The notes under the pieces were generated by a model. That model did no database searches, was not told the DNA's origin, and saw only the letters and a program-made list of their open reading frames with translations. From Panulirus ornatus (lineage: Eukaryota; Arthropoda; Malacostraca; Decapoda; Palinuridae), in the NCBI RefSeq assembly GCF_036320965.1, contig NC_092228.1, positions 19,076,893-19,140,892 of the forward strand: DNA of 64,000 bases, given 5' to 3'. Shown here in pieces: positions 1 through 11,901 of this stretch (position 1 is its first letter; the number at the start of each line of letters is the position of its first letter). The position numbers and the translations under genes were made by a program.

Positions 1-413
1 ATGCAATTTACTATCATCTTATTGCTTATATGAATGATTTTTTTACTCAAACAAAATCATGAGGAGGAAATATGACCATTCATTTCATCTATTTTCCCAC
101 ACATTTTTTGTAATAAGCAGACATCTGTTAATTCATTCTTCTAGCAGGAACCTTCTATAGAGAACTGCATAAAAGATTTATACAAATGCAAATTACTGTA
201 TCATTTCATCAACCATAAGTAAAATGTTTTGAAACAGGCCAATGAGAGGTATTGTACTCATCCAAATGAATTCTATCTCCTTTACCTATTTTTTCTTATA
301 TTTTTCTGAATATGCAGATTAATGTCAATTCTAACATTGGTAAGTACCTTCTGAAAAGCATTATGTACAAAAAAAATAAAGAATTGTAACTCAATCATTC
401 TATCTATTTATAC
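1..413. other. AT-rich intronic DNA, nothing recognised
   Basis: There is no open frame of note and no repeat family I recognise. It is presumed intron of the DOCK-like gene, downstream of exon e8. Confidence 0.5.
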
Positions 414-976
414 GTTATATTTGTCGCTGTCTCCCGCATTAGAGGTAGCGCAAGGACACAGATGAAAGAATGGCACAACCCACCCACATACACATATAAA
501 TACATACATGCCCACACAAGCACATATACATACCTATACATTTCAATGTATACATACATATACATACACAGACAAATACATATATACACATGTACATATT
601 CATACTTGCTGCCCTCAGCCATTCCCGTCGCCACCCCGCCACACATGAAATGGCACCCCCCCTCCCCCCAAACACATGTGAGGTATCGCTAGGAAAAGAC
701 AACAAAGGCCACATTCGTTCACATTCAGTCTCTGGCCGTCATGTATAATGCACCGAAACCACAGCTCCCTTTCTGCATCCAGGCCCCACAAAACTTTCCA
801 TGGTTTACCTAAGACACTTCACTTGCCCTGGTTCAACCCAATGACAGCACGTCGACCCTGGTATACCACATCATTCCAATTCACTCTATTCCTTGCACGC
901 TTTTCACCCTCCTGCATGTTCAGGCCCAGATCTCTCAAAATCTTTTTCACTCCATCCTTCCACCTCCAAATCATTT
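414..976 (-). mobile_element. R1-B LINE fragment (long 3' UTR subfamily)
   Basis: This is a minus-strand, 5'-truncated copy. The 3' end lies at about 414 (TTTGTCGCTGTCTCCCGC on the plus strand). It is followed by the TA/CA-rich stretch and the extra ~270 bp of the B-type 3' UTR, then the last codons of the ORF (matching ...NMQEGERRARNRVNW) up to about 976. Many substitutions make it old, and no product is expected. Confidence 0.85.
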
Positions 977-1400
977 TATCAGTAAAATTATTTGCACTAG
1001 CAATCATGAAGGCGTAAGACTTCCATGTATTTCATCTATTTTCTCCTGTATTTTTTCTAATATGCAGATAATTATCAAATCATGCATGAGATAAGAATCT
1101 AATGAGAAGAAATGTCCAGAAAAATTCAAGCAATCATGATACAGAGCAATTTCAACTCAACTATCAATTTTTTTCCCTTATGATTATATCTTCCTGACAT
1201 ACAAAGGAAGAGATTTCTATCTTTATATCTTTTGAGTTTAAGCAAACTTTACGGGCAATAACTGGTGTGTTATTGGGTGTCTGTGGTTCCTAACACTGTA
1301 TTACATTAAAAAGCACTTAACTGAACTTTTCACAACTGAGATTCAGGAGACTTCTACGTCCCTATTGCAGAAAATACTATGACAGCAGTGATTCTACATT
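977..1400. other. Unassigned intronic DNA
   Basis: AT-rich sequence between two LINE fragments. I see no coding signal, splice-site pair or repeat I can name. Confidence 0.4.
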
Positions 1401-2565
1401 TTTTTTTTTTATTATTTTTATTATTATACTTTGTCGCTGTCTCCCGCGTTTGCGAGGTAGCGCAAGGAAACAGACGAAAGAAATGGCCCAACCCCGCCCC
1501 ATACACATGTATATACATACGTCCACACACGCAAATATACATACCTACACAGCTTTCCATGGTTTACCCCAGACGCTTCACATGCCTTGATTCAATCCAC
1601 TGACAGCACGTCAACCCCGGTATACCACATCGCTCCAATTCACTCTATTCCTTGCCCGCCTTTCACCCTCCTGCATGTTCAGGCCCCGATCACTCAAAAT
1701 CTTTTTGACTCCATCTTTCCACCACCAATATGGTCTCCCACTTCTCCTCGTTCCCTCCACCTCCAACACATATATCCTCTTGGTCAATCTTTCCTCACTC
1801 ATTCTCACCATGTGCCCAAACCATTTCAAAACACCCTCTTCTACTCTCTCAACCACACTCTTTTTATTTCCAAACATCTCTCTTACCCTTACATTACTTA
1901 ATCAAACCACCTCACACCATTTACTGTCCTCAAACATCTCATTTCCAGCACATCCACCCTCCTGTGCACAACTCTATCCATAGCCCACGCCTCGCAACCA
2001 TACAACATTGTTGGAACCACTATTCCTTCAAACATACCCATTTTTGCTTTCCGAGATAATGTTCTCGACTTCCAAACAGTCTTCAAGGCTCCAAGGATTT
2101 TCGCCCCCTCCCCCACCCTATGATTTACTTCCGCTTCCATGGTTCCATCCACTGCCAGATCCACTCCCTGATATCTAAAACACTTTACTTCCTCCAGTTT
2201 TTCTCCATTCAAACTTACCTCCCAATTGACTTGTCCCTCAACCCTACTGTACCTAATTACCTTGCTCTTATTCACATTTACTCTTAACTTTCTTCTTTCA
2301 CACACTTTACCAAACTCAGTCACCAGCTTCTGCAGTTTCTCACATGAATCAGCCACCAGTGCTGTATCATCAGCGAACAACAACTGACTCACTTCCCAAG
2401 CTCTCTCATCCCCAACAGACTGCATACTTGCCCCTCTTTCCAGAACTCTTGCATTCACCTCCCTAACAACCCCATCCATAAACAAATTAAACAACCATGG
2501 AGACATCACACACCCCTGCTGCATACCTACATTCACTGAGACCAATCACTTTCCTCTCTTCCTAC
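1401..2565 (-). mobile_element. R1-A LINE, 5'-truncated copy
   Basis: A T-run at 1401-1411 (the A tail read on the plus strand) precedes the short A-type 3' UTR and the 3' half of the ORF. The C-terminal region is at 1611-1877 and the RT region including FADDTALVAD at 1898-2545. The ORF is cut by an in-frame TAA just after the GVRWFD motif and by substitutions. Truncation lies at the DW(F)..NVG segment upstream of the QGCVMSPWLFN motif. Confidence 0.9.
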
Positions 2566-3039
2566 ATTTATGGATAATTATAAATAACACCTTTGTTATA
2601 GTGAAGAAACTATAAAGGGTATGAAAATCTAAAGCACAAAATCTAAAGGAATGATGAACATCCTGGAATTGCCACCTTGTAAACACTTGTCATATAAATC
2701 ATAATTATCATTTCTATGCATGATAATGCATAAGACACACTTATACAGTACATCTTGACATTATAACATTAACGAATTAACTAAATGATGGTGAAAAGGG
2801 AGTAAAGAGAGAAAAAAGATGCATATGAAACACTAAGTTGGGGCCTGATGTCAGTTTATCTGAGAAGCTTCAAATGGGGGCAGCATCTTACAGAACTGTA
2901 GTGCCACTTATTGGCTGTGGGAGGGTTGATGAATCAGATGGGATATACAAACTGATTTTTGACAGACGTGGACAATAATATTTTCCTTTTTTTTTTTTGC
3001 AAATAGAGGAAACAAAATGCTTATGACTTTAGTTAAAAT
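2566..3039. other. Unassigned intronic DNA
   Basis: Nothing recognised. Contains a T-run near 2985-2998. Confidence 0.4.
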
Positions 3040-5625
3040 TCACAGCTAAAGTATTAAACAAACTATTGGATGTGATGGTAAAACTGACATGGTGATAGAT
3101 GCAACAAGATTAAAGGTAACAAAAGCAAAGATCAGCTAAAGGGGGAAAGAATTTCTTATGAAGGAGAAGGAATTATACAATGAACCTGAAAACTGAAAAA
3201 GCTAATGGGTACAGATTGAGTGGTGAGTGGTATTATGAAGAATGAATATGAAAGGGCCTTTGAATAAAATTGTAAAGTCTGTAAAGCTGCAGGGAAAAAG
3301 TGAACATGGGCCTAATAACTGGATTAGGACAGTATTCGTCATATGCATAAAGGTATAGGATGAATAAAGATGAAGTACTAAGAAATAATGATTCATATCA
3401 TACTTGGGGTGGAGTATGGTAAAATAAAAAGCTGGAAGTGAAAGGAAAATGGAAAGAATATTCCAAAGAATTGATGAATGTGGGAAAAGGAGTGAGACAG
3501 TAGTTGTTACATGCAAGGGTATGGAGGATGAAAAGAATGCAAGTGCAGGGGTCTATTGCAAGAAGGGAGGTAAAAAGAACGATAATGAGGTTGAAGGTAA
3601 GAAAGGCACCTGCAGTGTACAGGAATACAGCTGAACTGTTGAAATAAGAAAGAGAAAATGTAACAGAGTGGATGTATTTGATATGCAGTTTAGCATGGAC
3701 ACAGAAAGTTGTGCCAAGGATCAGGAAAAAGTGCTCAGGTTGTATGTAGCAATAAGGGAAATTAGCCAGTCAAATACACCGAAAAAGTGTATGCAAGATT
3801 AACAGAATGATGGAAATGAATGAAAGCAGAATAAGCGAGGAACAAGGGGGTTTTAGGAAATGTAGGGATGTGTGGACCAGATTTTTGCAATGAGAATGAT
3901 TATTTATTTCAAAATATCTGATGTCCATTCCCTTTGGGAACTTCCTCAATGAGGTGGACACATCAAGAGTCTTCATAACTGGAAAACTCAAGTGCCACTT
4001 CTCAGCCTTTAGTGCCTCACCCTTAACAGGTCACTGGCTAAGGGCAAATCTAGCACAGTACTTTCAAAGAAGCTCCTACTAAATGTTCTTACCTGATGCT
4101 TGTACCTAACATGTCTAACATGCCTTATGTTCCAATCTACTACTTCTACCTAATGCTCTCACCTAATGTTCCTAACCACTACATTTACCTAATGCTCCTG
4201 TCTAACGTTCCTACCTACTATCTCAGTCTATTGCGCCAACCATTTTACCTAAAGGCAGGGCTACTGCACAGCAATAAACGCTGGAAAATCTAAAGTCATG
4301 GAGAACGAGCCATATGAGTTGTCAAGTGTTGCATATGACAAGGAGAGACTATATGTTTGTGACAGAAAGCAAGCAGTCCAAGAAAGAAGACAGCTACCTG
4401 GGTCAGGGTGCTACTCAGCAACCACTAGGTGCTGGCTCACAAAGCAGCCATCACTAACCCTACCAATATCCAAGAGGGTAGAATGGGTAATATACCTCCC
4501 TAGAGGTATATTACAACAAACTTTATGCAACTTTTATGGACACGGAGAAAGCACATGACAAAGTCAAATGGAATCCATTATGGGATGTGTTGAGGATATA
4601 TGGGGCATGGGGACAACTGATGGACATTGTAAAAGTCTTCTATAAAGGGGTGGATGGAGAGTTAAGCAAAAGTTTTGGTATTCATGTGACTGTGAGGCAG
4701 TGATAAAAGAGATAAAATGAAAACTAGGGAAAAGGGGTGTAGAGAGGGATTGTGGTGTAGAGGTATGGTGGCCACTGACAGCCTCTTTGCAGATAATACT
4801 GTGTTGTTTGCTGTGAGTGAAGAAGACTTGCAGAAAGTTGGGTACTCTATGATGCAAGTAAAAGCAAAGCAATTGTGTCTGAAAGGAAACAAGAGTGAAA
4901 GTATAGATTTTGCAAAGCCCTTTAAAGTGAGAGAAAAAAGTGTACTAATCTGTGTTATAGATATGGGGGAAGAAAATTGGAAAAGGTGATAGAATTCAAG
5001 TATTTGTGAGCTAACTTGGTTAAGTTTGGTGATAAGGAAGAAGAGATAAGGGAGAAAGCAGTACAAAGTAGAAGAGTCACTAGGTTCCTTAAAATAATGA
5101 AGGGTAAAATTGTAAGTATAGAAGTGAAGAAAGGATTATGGGCCAGCATAGTCCTCCCAGCACTGACCTATGCAGTCAAAACATGGATTGGGATGAGTCA
5201 AGGAGGTCAAGGATTCTGGCTGTGAAAGTGAGTTTTTAGAGGAGAATGTAGTATGATCAGATGGGATGTGGAAAATAATGAGAGGGTGTATGAGATATTT
5301 GGTAGAGCAGGGATGCAGAGGAAATGAGTAGCAGAGTGGTTGAAATGTGATACCTTTAGGTGGTTTGGACATGTGGAAGAATGCAAGACAGGGAGTTTAC
5401 AAGGACAGTGTACAATAGTACAATTAAAGGGGTTGGTGTGAGAGGAAGACCACCTGTGACATGGGGAAATAGAGTGGAAGAGTACTGAAAGGATAGTAAT
5501 GGAAAAGAATGCATGACATGGTGCATGAGAGGGAGGCCTATAAGAACAGGGATAAGTGGAGACTCTTGCACTGGCTAACCCCTTGATAGGAGTTCATAGC
5601 GAAATGGCTATCAGAGATATAGTTA
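3040..5625 (+). mobile_element. R2, a second RTE-like LINE, decayed and split by a repeat D insertion
   Basis: Broken reading frames on the plus strand match RTE-type reverse transcriptase in order: MNESRISEEQGGFRKCRD near 3815-3880, then after a 596-bp insertion KLYATFMDTEKAHDKVKW at 4517-4575, then LFADNTVLFAVSEEDLQKV at 4780-4840. Further on come EFKYL and KGLWASIVLPALTYAVKTW at about 5135-5190, and FRWFGHVEE at 5350-5385. The family differs from R1 (FADNTVLFA versus FADDTALVA; no shared DNA stretch). Many stops and frameshifts show it is dead. Its 3' end (GGAGTTC...TCAGAGATATAG at 5588-5623) resembles the 3' end of repeat D. Confidence 0.75.
3915..4510 (-). mobile_element. Repeat D, non-autonomous retroposon (copy 1)
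   Basis: It interrupts the R2 reverse-transcriptase frame between AMRMIIYFK and KLYATFMD, which fixes the boundaries to within a few bases. On the plus strand it starts TATCTGATGTCC and ends near TACCTCCCTAGAGG. Internally it has a degenerate minisatellite of CCTAACATGTCTAACATGCC / CTACTTCTACCTAATGCTC type units (about 4090-4235). Read on the minus strand the element ends in GGGAACTTCC...ATCAGATA, the end that in other copies carries an (ATAG)n tail, so I take minus as the sense strand. No protein is recognisable. Confidence 0.7.
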
Positions 5626-6194
5626 GTGTTTAGTAGACTATATTTGCTTATGGTTAAAGAATTAGTGAACCCCTTCCTTCTAAGTGAAGAACCAGGATGG
5701 TTTAGGATGAGCAGGGTGTTTAACTATAAACTTTAGAATATACACTAAAATCTGCTCATGAACCCACCATACTCAAAATTCTATGGCGAGCCTTTTCTTT
5801 GTCAAGAAAAGATGACAATAATTTCTTTCCCCTCTTCAATCACCTATTGAACTGATATTTTTTGAGTTATTATCTAATCCGCACAAAAGCTTTCATATAC
5901 CTTCCTAAACAATAACCAAAAAAACTGAAGTGCTTACTTTTCAGTCAACACAAGTCAAAAATATTCATTCAATGTGTGCCTTCCCAAAATTAATCTTTAT
6001 CTTAGAAATATATCATACCATCTTGACTGAAAAGATACACATTTCAGTCAACATCAAAGGGCAATTCATGTGCATTATGAACATAACCTTTCATACAGAG
6101 CAAAATACGAGAGTATATCTATGATAACTATGTATTCAGTACCTTACTATAAAGTGTGTAAGCGAAATGAGGAATATCAATGTTAAAAGCTTAC
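5626..6194. other. Intron after DOCK exon e8
   Basis: AT-rich. A short ORF at 5930-6124 has no recognisable content. The segment ends at the GTAAGC donor of exon e8. Confidence 0.4.
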
Positions 6195-6328
6195 CCCTTG
6201 AATAACATCATAGTCACTTTCCTTATTTGCAAACATCGATGAACCAGCAATAGCAAGTGCCACATTCTGATGAATATGTGTTGGTCCTCCCTCATTATCA
6301 TCACTAAGAGAGGATATCAAGTACCGGT
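6195..6328 (-). CDS. DOCK7: DOCK6/7/8-like GEF, internal exon e8 (most 3' exon in window)
   Basis: This 134-nt exon completes a Tyr codon with e7 (T + AC) and encodes RYLISSLSDDNEGGPTHIHQ followed by NVALAIAGSSMFANKESDYDVIQG. The short acidic stretch followed by ..A.AIAG.S matches the segment after the LYLPLI region in DOCK6/7/8. The acceptor is TGTCTTTCAG at 6329 and the donor is GGG/GTAAGC at 6194, phase 0. The next exons should lie before position 1; I saw no good candidate in 1-6194. Confidence 0.85.
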
Positions 6329-6607
6329 CTGAAAGACACAATATGGAAAATTAGACCTACAAAAAGTCTACAAAATTATGACAATAACTATTACTATCTC
6401 CTTTTTTGTCATGGTTGCCTTGATGGTTGAGATACCTTCATTCATTCAACATTCCAGTAACTCAATTTCTAACATGCAATTGACAGGTAAATGCTTAATT
6501 TCGGAGTACACATATCACTAATACGTGGAAAAGCATCCAGTAAATAAATTGTAGTAACAAGTTGCCATAGAGGGCATGTTTTTCAAAATAATGGAATAAT
6601 GGAACTT

Positions 6608-6715
6608 ACTAATGACATATGCAGAAGAGTGGTGTAGAAAATGAAACGCTTGAGGAACAAATATGGTGCGAGGTGGTTTCATCAAATAAGTAATGAAAGG
6701 GTAAGAGATGTGTGT
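6608..6715 (+). mobile_element. Short R1-like LINE fragment, plus strand
   Basis: About 108 bp match the C-terminal part of the ORF (EMKRLRN..GARWFHQISNERVRD). It abuts, without spacer, a minus-strand R1 copy containing the same segment at about 6800-6905, so the two form an inverted repeat. Confidence 0.7.
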
Positions 6716-8125
6716 GACACATATATCCTCCTTGTCAACCTTTCCTCACTCCGAACCTCCATCTAAACCATTTCAACAAACCCTCTTCTGCTCTCTCATA
6801 CTCTTTATTACCACATATCTCTCTTACCGTTTCATTACTTACTCGATCAAACCACCTCACACCACATGTTGTCCTCAAACATTTCATTTCTGACACATCC
6901 ACCCACCTCCATAAAACCCTATCTATAGCCCAGGCCTTGACCATATAATATTCCTTCAAATATACCAATTTTTGCTCTACAAGATAACGTTTACTCCTTC
7001 CACACATTCATAATCGCTCCCAGAACCTTCGCCCCCTCCCCTACCCTATGACTCACTTCCACTTTCATGATTCCATTTTCTGCTAAGTCCACTCCCAGAT
7101 ATCTAAAACACTTCACTTCCTCCAGTTTTTCTCCACTTAAAATTACCTCCAAACTTACTTGTCCCTCAACCCTGCAGAACCTAATAACCTTACTTTCATT
7201 CACATTCACTCTCACCTTTCTCTTTTCACACACTCTTCCAAAATCAGTCACCAACTTCTGCAGTTTCTCACTAGAATCAGCAACCATTGCTGTGCTATCA
7301 GCAAACAAGTGACTCACTTCCTAAGCCTTCTCATTCCCAACAGACTGCAATTTCACCCCTCTCTCCAAGACTCACTCCATCTCCTCACTTTCATCACTAC
7401 CTGTAATTACTTCCCCTTTTGCCTCCTTCACTGATGTTCCCATTTGTTCTCTTGTCTTTTGCACATTATTTATTTCCCTCCAAAACATCTTTTCATTCTC
7501 CCTAAAGTCTAATGATACTTTCTCATCTTAACTAAAGTCTAATGATACTTTCTCATCTTAACTCTCATTTGCCCTCTTTTTCAACCCATGCACCTTCCTC
7601 TTGACCTCCAGCCACTTTCTCTTACACATTTCCCAATCATTTGCACTTCTTCCCTCTAAGTAACACCCAAACACCTCTTTTCTCATTCACTATTAACTTC
7701 ACTTCTTCATCCCACCACTCATTATCCTTTCTAATCCGCCCAACTCCCACCTTTTGCATGCCACATACATCCCTTGCATATGCCATCACTGCTTCCCTAA
7801 ATACCTTTCATTCCTGACCCATTCCCCCTCACTTCGTTTGCTCTTACCTTTTGCCATTCTACACTCAATTTCTTGTGGTATTTCTTCGCACAAGTCTCTT
7901 TTCAAAGCTCACTTACTCTCACCACTTTCTTCTCCTGATACTGTTTCCTCTTTTTTGAAAACCTCCACAAATCTTCACCATCACCTCCACAAGATAGTGA
8001 TCAGACATCTCAGTTTCTGCTGCTCTAAGCACATTTATATCCAGAAGTCTTTCTTTTACACACTTATCAATCAATCAATATGGAACCTCATAATGCCCAC
8101 TGACAATCTCTCCTACTCACAAGTT
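6716..8125 (-). mobile_element. R1-type LINE with an internal deletion of the RT core (old copy)
   Basis: Minus-strand matches run from the C-terminal region (YVSEV.., 6716) through the FADS..VADSSEKLQKLV motif (7225-7310) to about 7370. The sequence then jumps directly to the EN-RT linker (DEV.RWS / NKV.KTREQMGTS) and continues upstream to the endonuclease end ([18 protein letters not shown] near 7990-8020; ERLLDINVL near 8035). The RT core from GLDGIAVEF to QGCVMSPWLF is missing. A 30-bp direct repeat at 7501-7560 is a local duplication. Frames are broken. Confidence 0.8.
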
Positions 8126-8466
8126 TAATGCCTCAAATACTCAATATTTGTCCATCTATCTTTCCAAAACCCCTTAAAACTACATTTTTAAGAGAAACAG
8201 TTCTACTAGAATACACAATCAAACATGGTTTCCTTACAACACTTATCTTGGACAGCCTACATTACAAAATGAGCCTAGTCTATGGGAGTCCTGTTCAGGG
8301 CCTCCAACATACGGGAATTGCAGAAAAAGTGCAATACTCATTCTCTGCAATAAACCAATCATAAAAAGCCAAAATTGGCCATATTTCTAATATTCTTGAG
8401 CCACTTTTTGGAAAGAACAGGATAAGGAGAAAAATAAAGGAAAGGGAGAAAGTACAGTACATGAAG
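8126..8466. other. Unassigned intronic DNA
   Basis: Nothing recognised. Confidence 0.35.
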
Positions 8467-9530
8467 GAAGTGTGTAAGGCATGTGTACAAGCAGGAAGAG
8501 AGTGACTGGTTCCAAGAGAGCATTGGGGTGTGGCAGTGGTATGTGATTTTACCATGGTTGTTTAAACTGTATATGGATGGGGTGGTGATGGAGGCGAATA
8601 CAAATTTCAAACAGACAGGAATGTGCAGTCTGTAGGGGATGAGATGCCCTAGGAAGTGTGTCAGCTGTTGTTTGCTAATAAACAGCACTGATGGCAGATT
8701 CAACTGTGCAACTGCAGAGGTGGATGACTCAGTTTGGATGGGTGTGTGAAAGGATAATGTTGAGAGCCAATGAGAATAAAAACATGGTTATTAGGTTTAG
8801 CAGAGTTAAGGGACAGGTTAGTTGGGGTGTGAGTTTGGAATGGAGAAAAATTGAAGGAAGTGAAGCGTTTTAGATACCTGGGAGTGGATATGGCAGCAAG
8901 TGGAACCATGGAAGTGAAAGTGTCATAGGGTGGGCGAGGGGACGAAGGTTCTGGTTGCAGAGAAGAATGTTTGAACAGATTATCTTAGATGGCAAAAATG
9001 GGTATATCTGAAGGTCCCAACATTATCATATGGATGCAATGCATGGGCTATGGGCTATGGACAGGACTTTGTGAAGAAGGGGAGGAGGTGTTGGCAATAA
9101 AATGTTTGAGGTGGTTTGATTAAGTAATGTAAGGGTGAGAGAGGTGTGGTAATAAAAGGAGTGTGGTTCACAGAGCAGTAGAGGGTGTGCTGAAATGGTT
9201 TAGACATATGGAGAGAATGAGCAAGGAAAGGTGACATAGAGGATATATGTGTCAGAGGTGGAGGGAACAAGAAGTGGGAGACCAAATTGGAGGTGGAAGG
9301 ATGGTGAAAAAGATTTTGAGCGATCGGGGCCTGAACATACAGGAGGGTGAAAGGCGCACAAGGAATAGAGTGAATTGGAACAATGTGGTATACCAGGGTC
9401 AACGTGCTGTCAATGGATTGAACCAGGGCATGTGAAGCGTCTGGGGTAAACCACAGAAAGTTTTGTGGGGCCTGAATGTGGAAAGGGAGCTGTGGTTTCG
9501 GTGCATTCCACATGACAGCTAGGGACTGGA
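8467..9530 (+). mobile_element. R1-type LINE fragment, old plus-strand copy
   Basis: It matches the ORF from the VCKACVQAGRE segment (about 8480) through LPWLFKLYMDGVV and LQRWMTQFG, then MKCLRWFD-like remnants and NWNNVVYQG (9375-9400), into the start of the 3' UTR. The UTR is cut at about 9530 inside the B-type segment, directly joined to the next copy through a shared GGATCTGGAG. Several frameshifts. Confidence 0.8.
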
Positions 9531-11010
9531 TCTGGAGATGGCATATCGCAGAGTTGATAGAGATGCTTTGTGGAAGGTATTAAGAGTATATGAAGTGGGA
9601 GGAAAGTTGCTAGAAGCAATGAAAAGTTTTTATCAAGGATGTAAGGCATATGTACGAGCAGGAAGAAAGGAAAGTGACTGGTTCCTAGTGAATGTCCGTT
9701 AGTGGCAGGGGTGCGTGATGTCTCCATGGTTGTTTAATCTGTGTATGGATGGGGTTGTCAGGGAGGTGAATGCAAGAGTTTTGGAGAGAGGGGTAAGTAT
9801 ACAGTCTGTTGTGGATGAGAGCGCTTGGGAAGAGAGTCAGTTGTTGTTCGCTGATGATACAGCGCTGGTGGCTGATTTGGGTGAGAAACTGCAGAAGTTG
9901 GTGACACTTTGGTAAAGTGTGTGAAAGGAGAAGAGTTGAGAGTAAATGTGAATAATAGCAAGGTTATTAGGTTCAGTAGGGGTGAGGGACAAGTTAACTG
10001 GGAGGTAAATTTGAATGGAGAAAAACTGGAGGAAGTGAAGTGTTTTAGATATCTGGGAGTGGACTTAGCAACGGATGGAACCATGGAAGTGGAAGTGAGT
10101 CACAGGGTGGGGGAGGGGGCGAAGGTTCTGGGAGCGTTGAAGAATGTCTGGAAGGCAAAAACGTTGCCTCGGAGAGCAAAAATGGGTATGTATGAAAGAA
10201 TGGTGGTTCCAACAATGTTATATGGCTGCGAGGCATGGGCTATAGATAAGGTTGTGTGAAGAGTGGATGTGTTAAAAATGAAATGTCTGAGGACAATATG
10301 TGGTGTGAGGTGGTTTAATTGAGTAAGTAATGAAGGGGTAAGAGAGATGTGTGGTAATAAAAAGAGGGTGGTTGAGAAAGCAGAAGAGGGTGTATTGAAA
10401 TGGTTTGGTCACAAGGAGAGAATGAGAAAGGAAAGATTGACAAAGAGGATATATGTGTCAGAGGTGGAGGGAACAAGGAGAAGTGGGGGATCAAATTGGA
10501 GGTGGAAGGATGGAGTGAAAAAGATTTTGAGCGATCAGGGCCTGAACATGCAGGAGGGTGCAAGGCATGCAAGGAATAGAGTGAATTGGAACGATGTGGT
10601 ATACTGGGGTTGATGTGCTGTCAATGGACTGAACCAGGGCATGTGAAGCATCTGGGGTAACCATGCAAAGTTTTGTGGGGCCTGGATGTGAAAAGGGAGC
10701 TGTAGTTTCAGTGCATTATACACGACAGTTAGAGACTGAGTGTGAATGAATGCAGCCTTTGTTGTCTTTTCCTAGCGCTACCTCACGTGAGCGCGCAGGG
10801 GGAGGGGGTGCTGTTTTATGTATGGTGGGGTGGCGACAGGAATGGATGAGGGCAACAAGTATGAATATGTACATGTGTATATATGTATATGTCTGTGTGT
10901 GTATATGTATGTATATGCTGAAATGTATAGGTAAGTAAATGTGGGTGGGTTAGGCCATTCTTTTGTCTGTTTCCTTGTGCTACCTTGCTAACGCAGGAGA
11001 CAGTGACTAA
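9530..11010 (+). mobile_element. R1-B LINE fragment with complete long 3' UTR
   Basis: The copy starts inside the RT at DLEMAYRRVDRDALWKVLRV and retains QGCVMSPWLFNLCMDGVVRE (9705-9765) and LLFADDTALVAD (9841-9877). It then shows a frameshift near 9910 and continues through YGCEAWAID to VVYWG. The B-type 3' UTR follows (10615-11010), with its A/G-rich strand GAGACTGAGTGTGAATGAA and TG/TA microsatellite. It ends CTAACGCAGGAGACAGTGACTAAGTAT plus an (ATA)n/A-rich tail. Joined tandemly to the preceding fragment. Confidence 0.85.
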
Positions 11011-11268
11011 GTATAATAATAATAAAATAAAAAATATAAAAACATTGGTGATTACCTTTTTTGTCTTTTTACATATTTCTGCCTTAGCATGGTAGGATTA
11101 CACTATGAACCTTTGAGGAAAAATCCTCAATGTGCTCCTTCTTTTGCTTCAACTTATTGTGATAACCAGGAAGGGAGGAACTTGTTTTAATGCAGTGTCT
11201 CTAAATGAAGAAAACCCTTCTTTAAAGATAACTTTTAAAATCCTACTTATTTAATGATATAAACTTAC

Positions 11269-11447
11269 ACTTGGAGCTGGTAAAGGTGTGCAACTGCGGC
11301 AAAGTATCAATAACAATACTGATAAGAGGTAGGTAGAGCGCCACCACACGTGCCTTTACTTCTGATTCAGTGTAGCGGTCATCTGTGTCATGGCTTGTTA
11401 ACAAGTTTCTAACAGTGTTCACTGCCCTTCCATGTATGGTGGGATTA
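11269..11447 (-). CDS. DOCK7: DOCK6/7/8-like GEF, internal exon e7
   Basis: This 179-nt exon encodes NPTIHGRAVNTVRNLLTSHD, then TDDRYTESEVKARVVALYLP and LISIVIDTLPQLHTFTSSK. The (N)LL.SHD.D.RY....KARV..LYLPLI block is diagnostic for DOCK6/7/8. The acceptor is TTCTTTCAG at 11448 and the donor is AAGT/GTAAGT at 11268. The intron sequence that carries this acceptor is tandemly duplicated just upstream (see 11448-11655), so a second copy of the 3' splice site exists about 108 bp away. Confidence 0.95.
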
Positions 11448-11655
11448 CTGAAAGAATTGAAGATCAACATAATTTAATATAACCAACAGGTTTTGCTGGA
11501 AAAGACAATAATCACAAAAATAAAAAGGACATTACATACCTGCACATAATCCATACTGAAAGAATTGAAGATCAACATAGTTTAATATAACCAACAGGTT
11601 TTGCCAGAAAAAACAATAATCACAAAAATAAAGAGGACATTACATACCTGCACAT
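11448..11655. repeat. 108-bp tandem duplication at the 3' splice site of exon e7
   Basis: Copy 1 starts at 11448 and copy 2 at 11556. They are about 95% alike over about 100 bp (both begin CTGAAAGAATTGAAGATCAACATA and contain CCAACAGGTTTTGC). On the gene strand each copy ends in TTCTTTCAG, so the acceptor motif is present twice. Only the inner one touches exon sequence. Confidence 0.85.
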
Positions 11656-11707
11656 ATGTCATACACAGAAGTATACCTGCACATAACCCTTACATGTAAA
11701 TAATTTT

Positions 11708-11827
11708 GCTTTGTCGCTGTCTCCCGCATTAGCAAGGTAGCACAAGGAAACAGATGAAAGAATGGCCCAACCCACCCACATACATACATGTCCACACGCG
11801 CAAATATACATACCTATACATCTCAAC

Positions 11828-11901
<74 letters not shown>

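Noticed and set aside
3202..3634. Small ORFs on both strands at 3.2-3.6 kb as host genes
   Set aside because: They lie in the decayed R2 LINE upstream of its recognisable RT motifs; frames conflict and contain no conserved domain.
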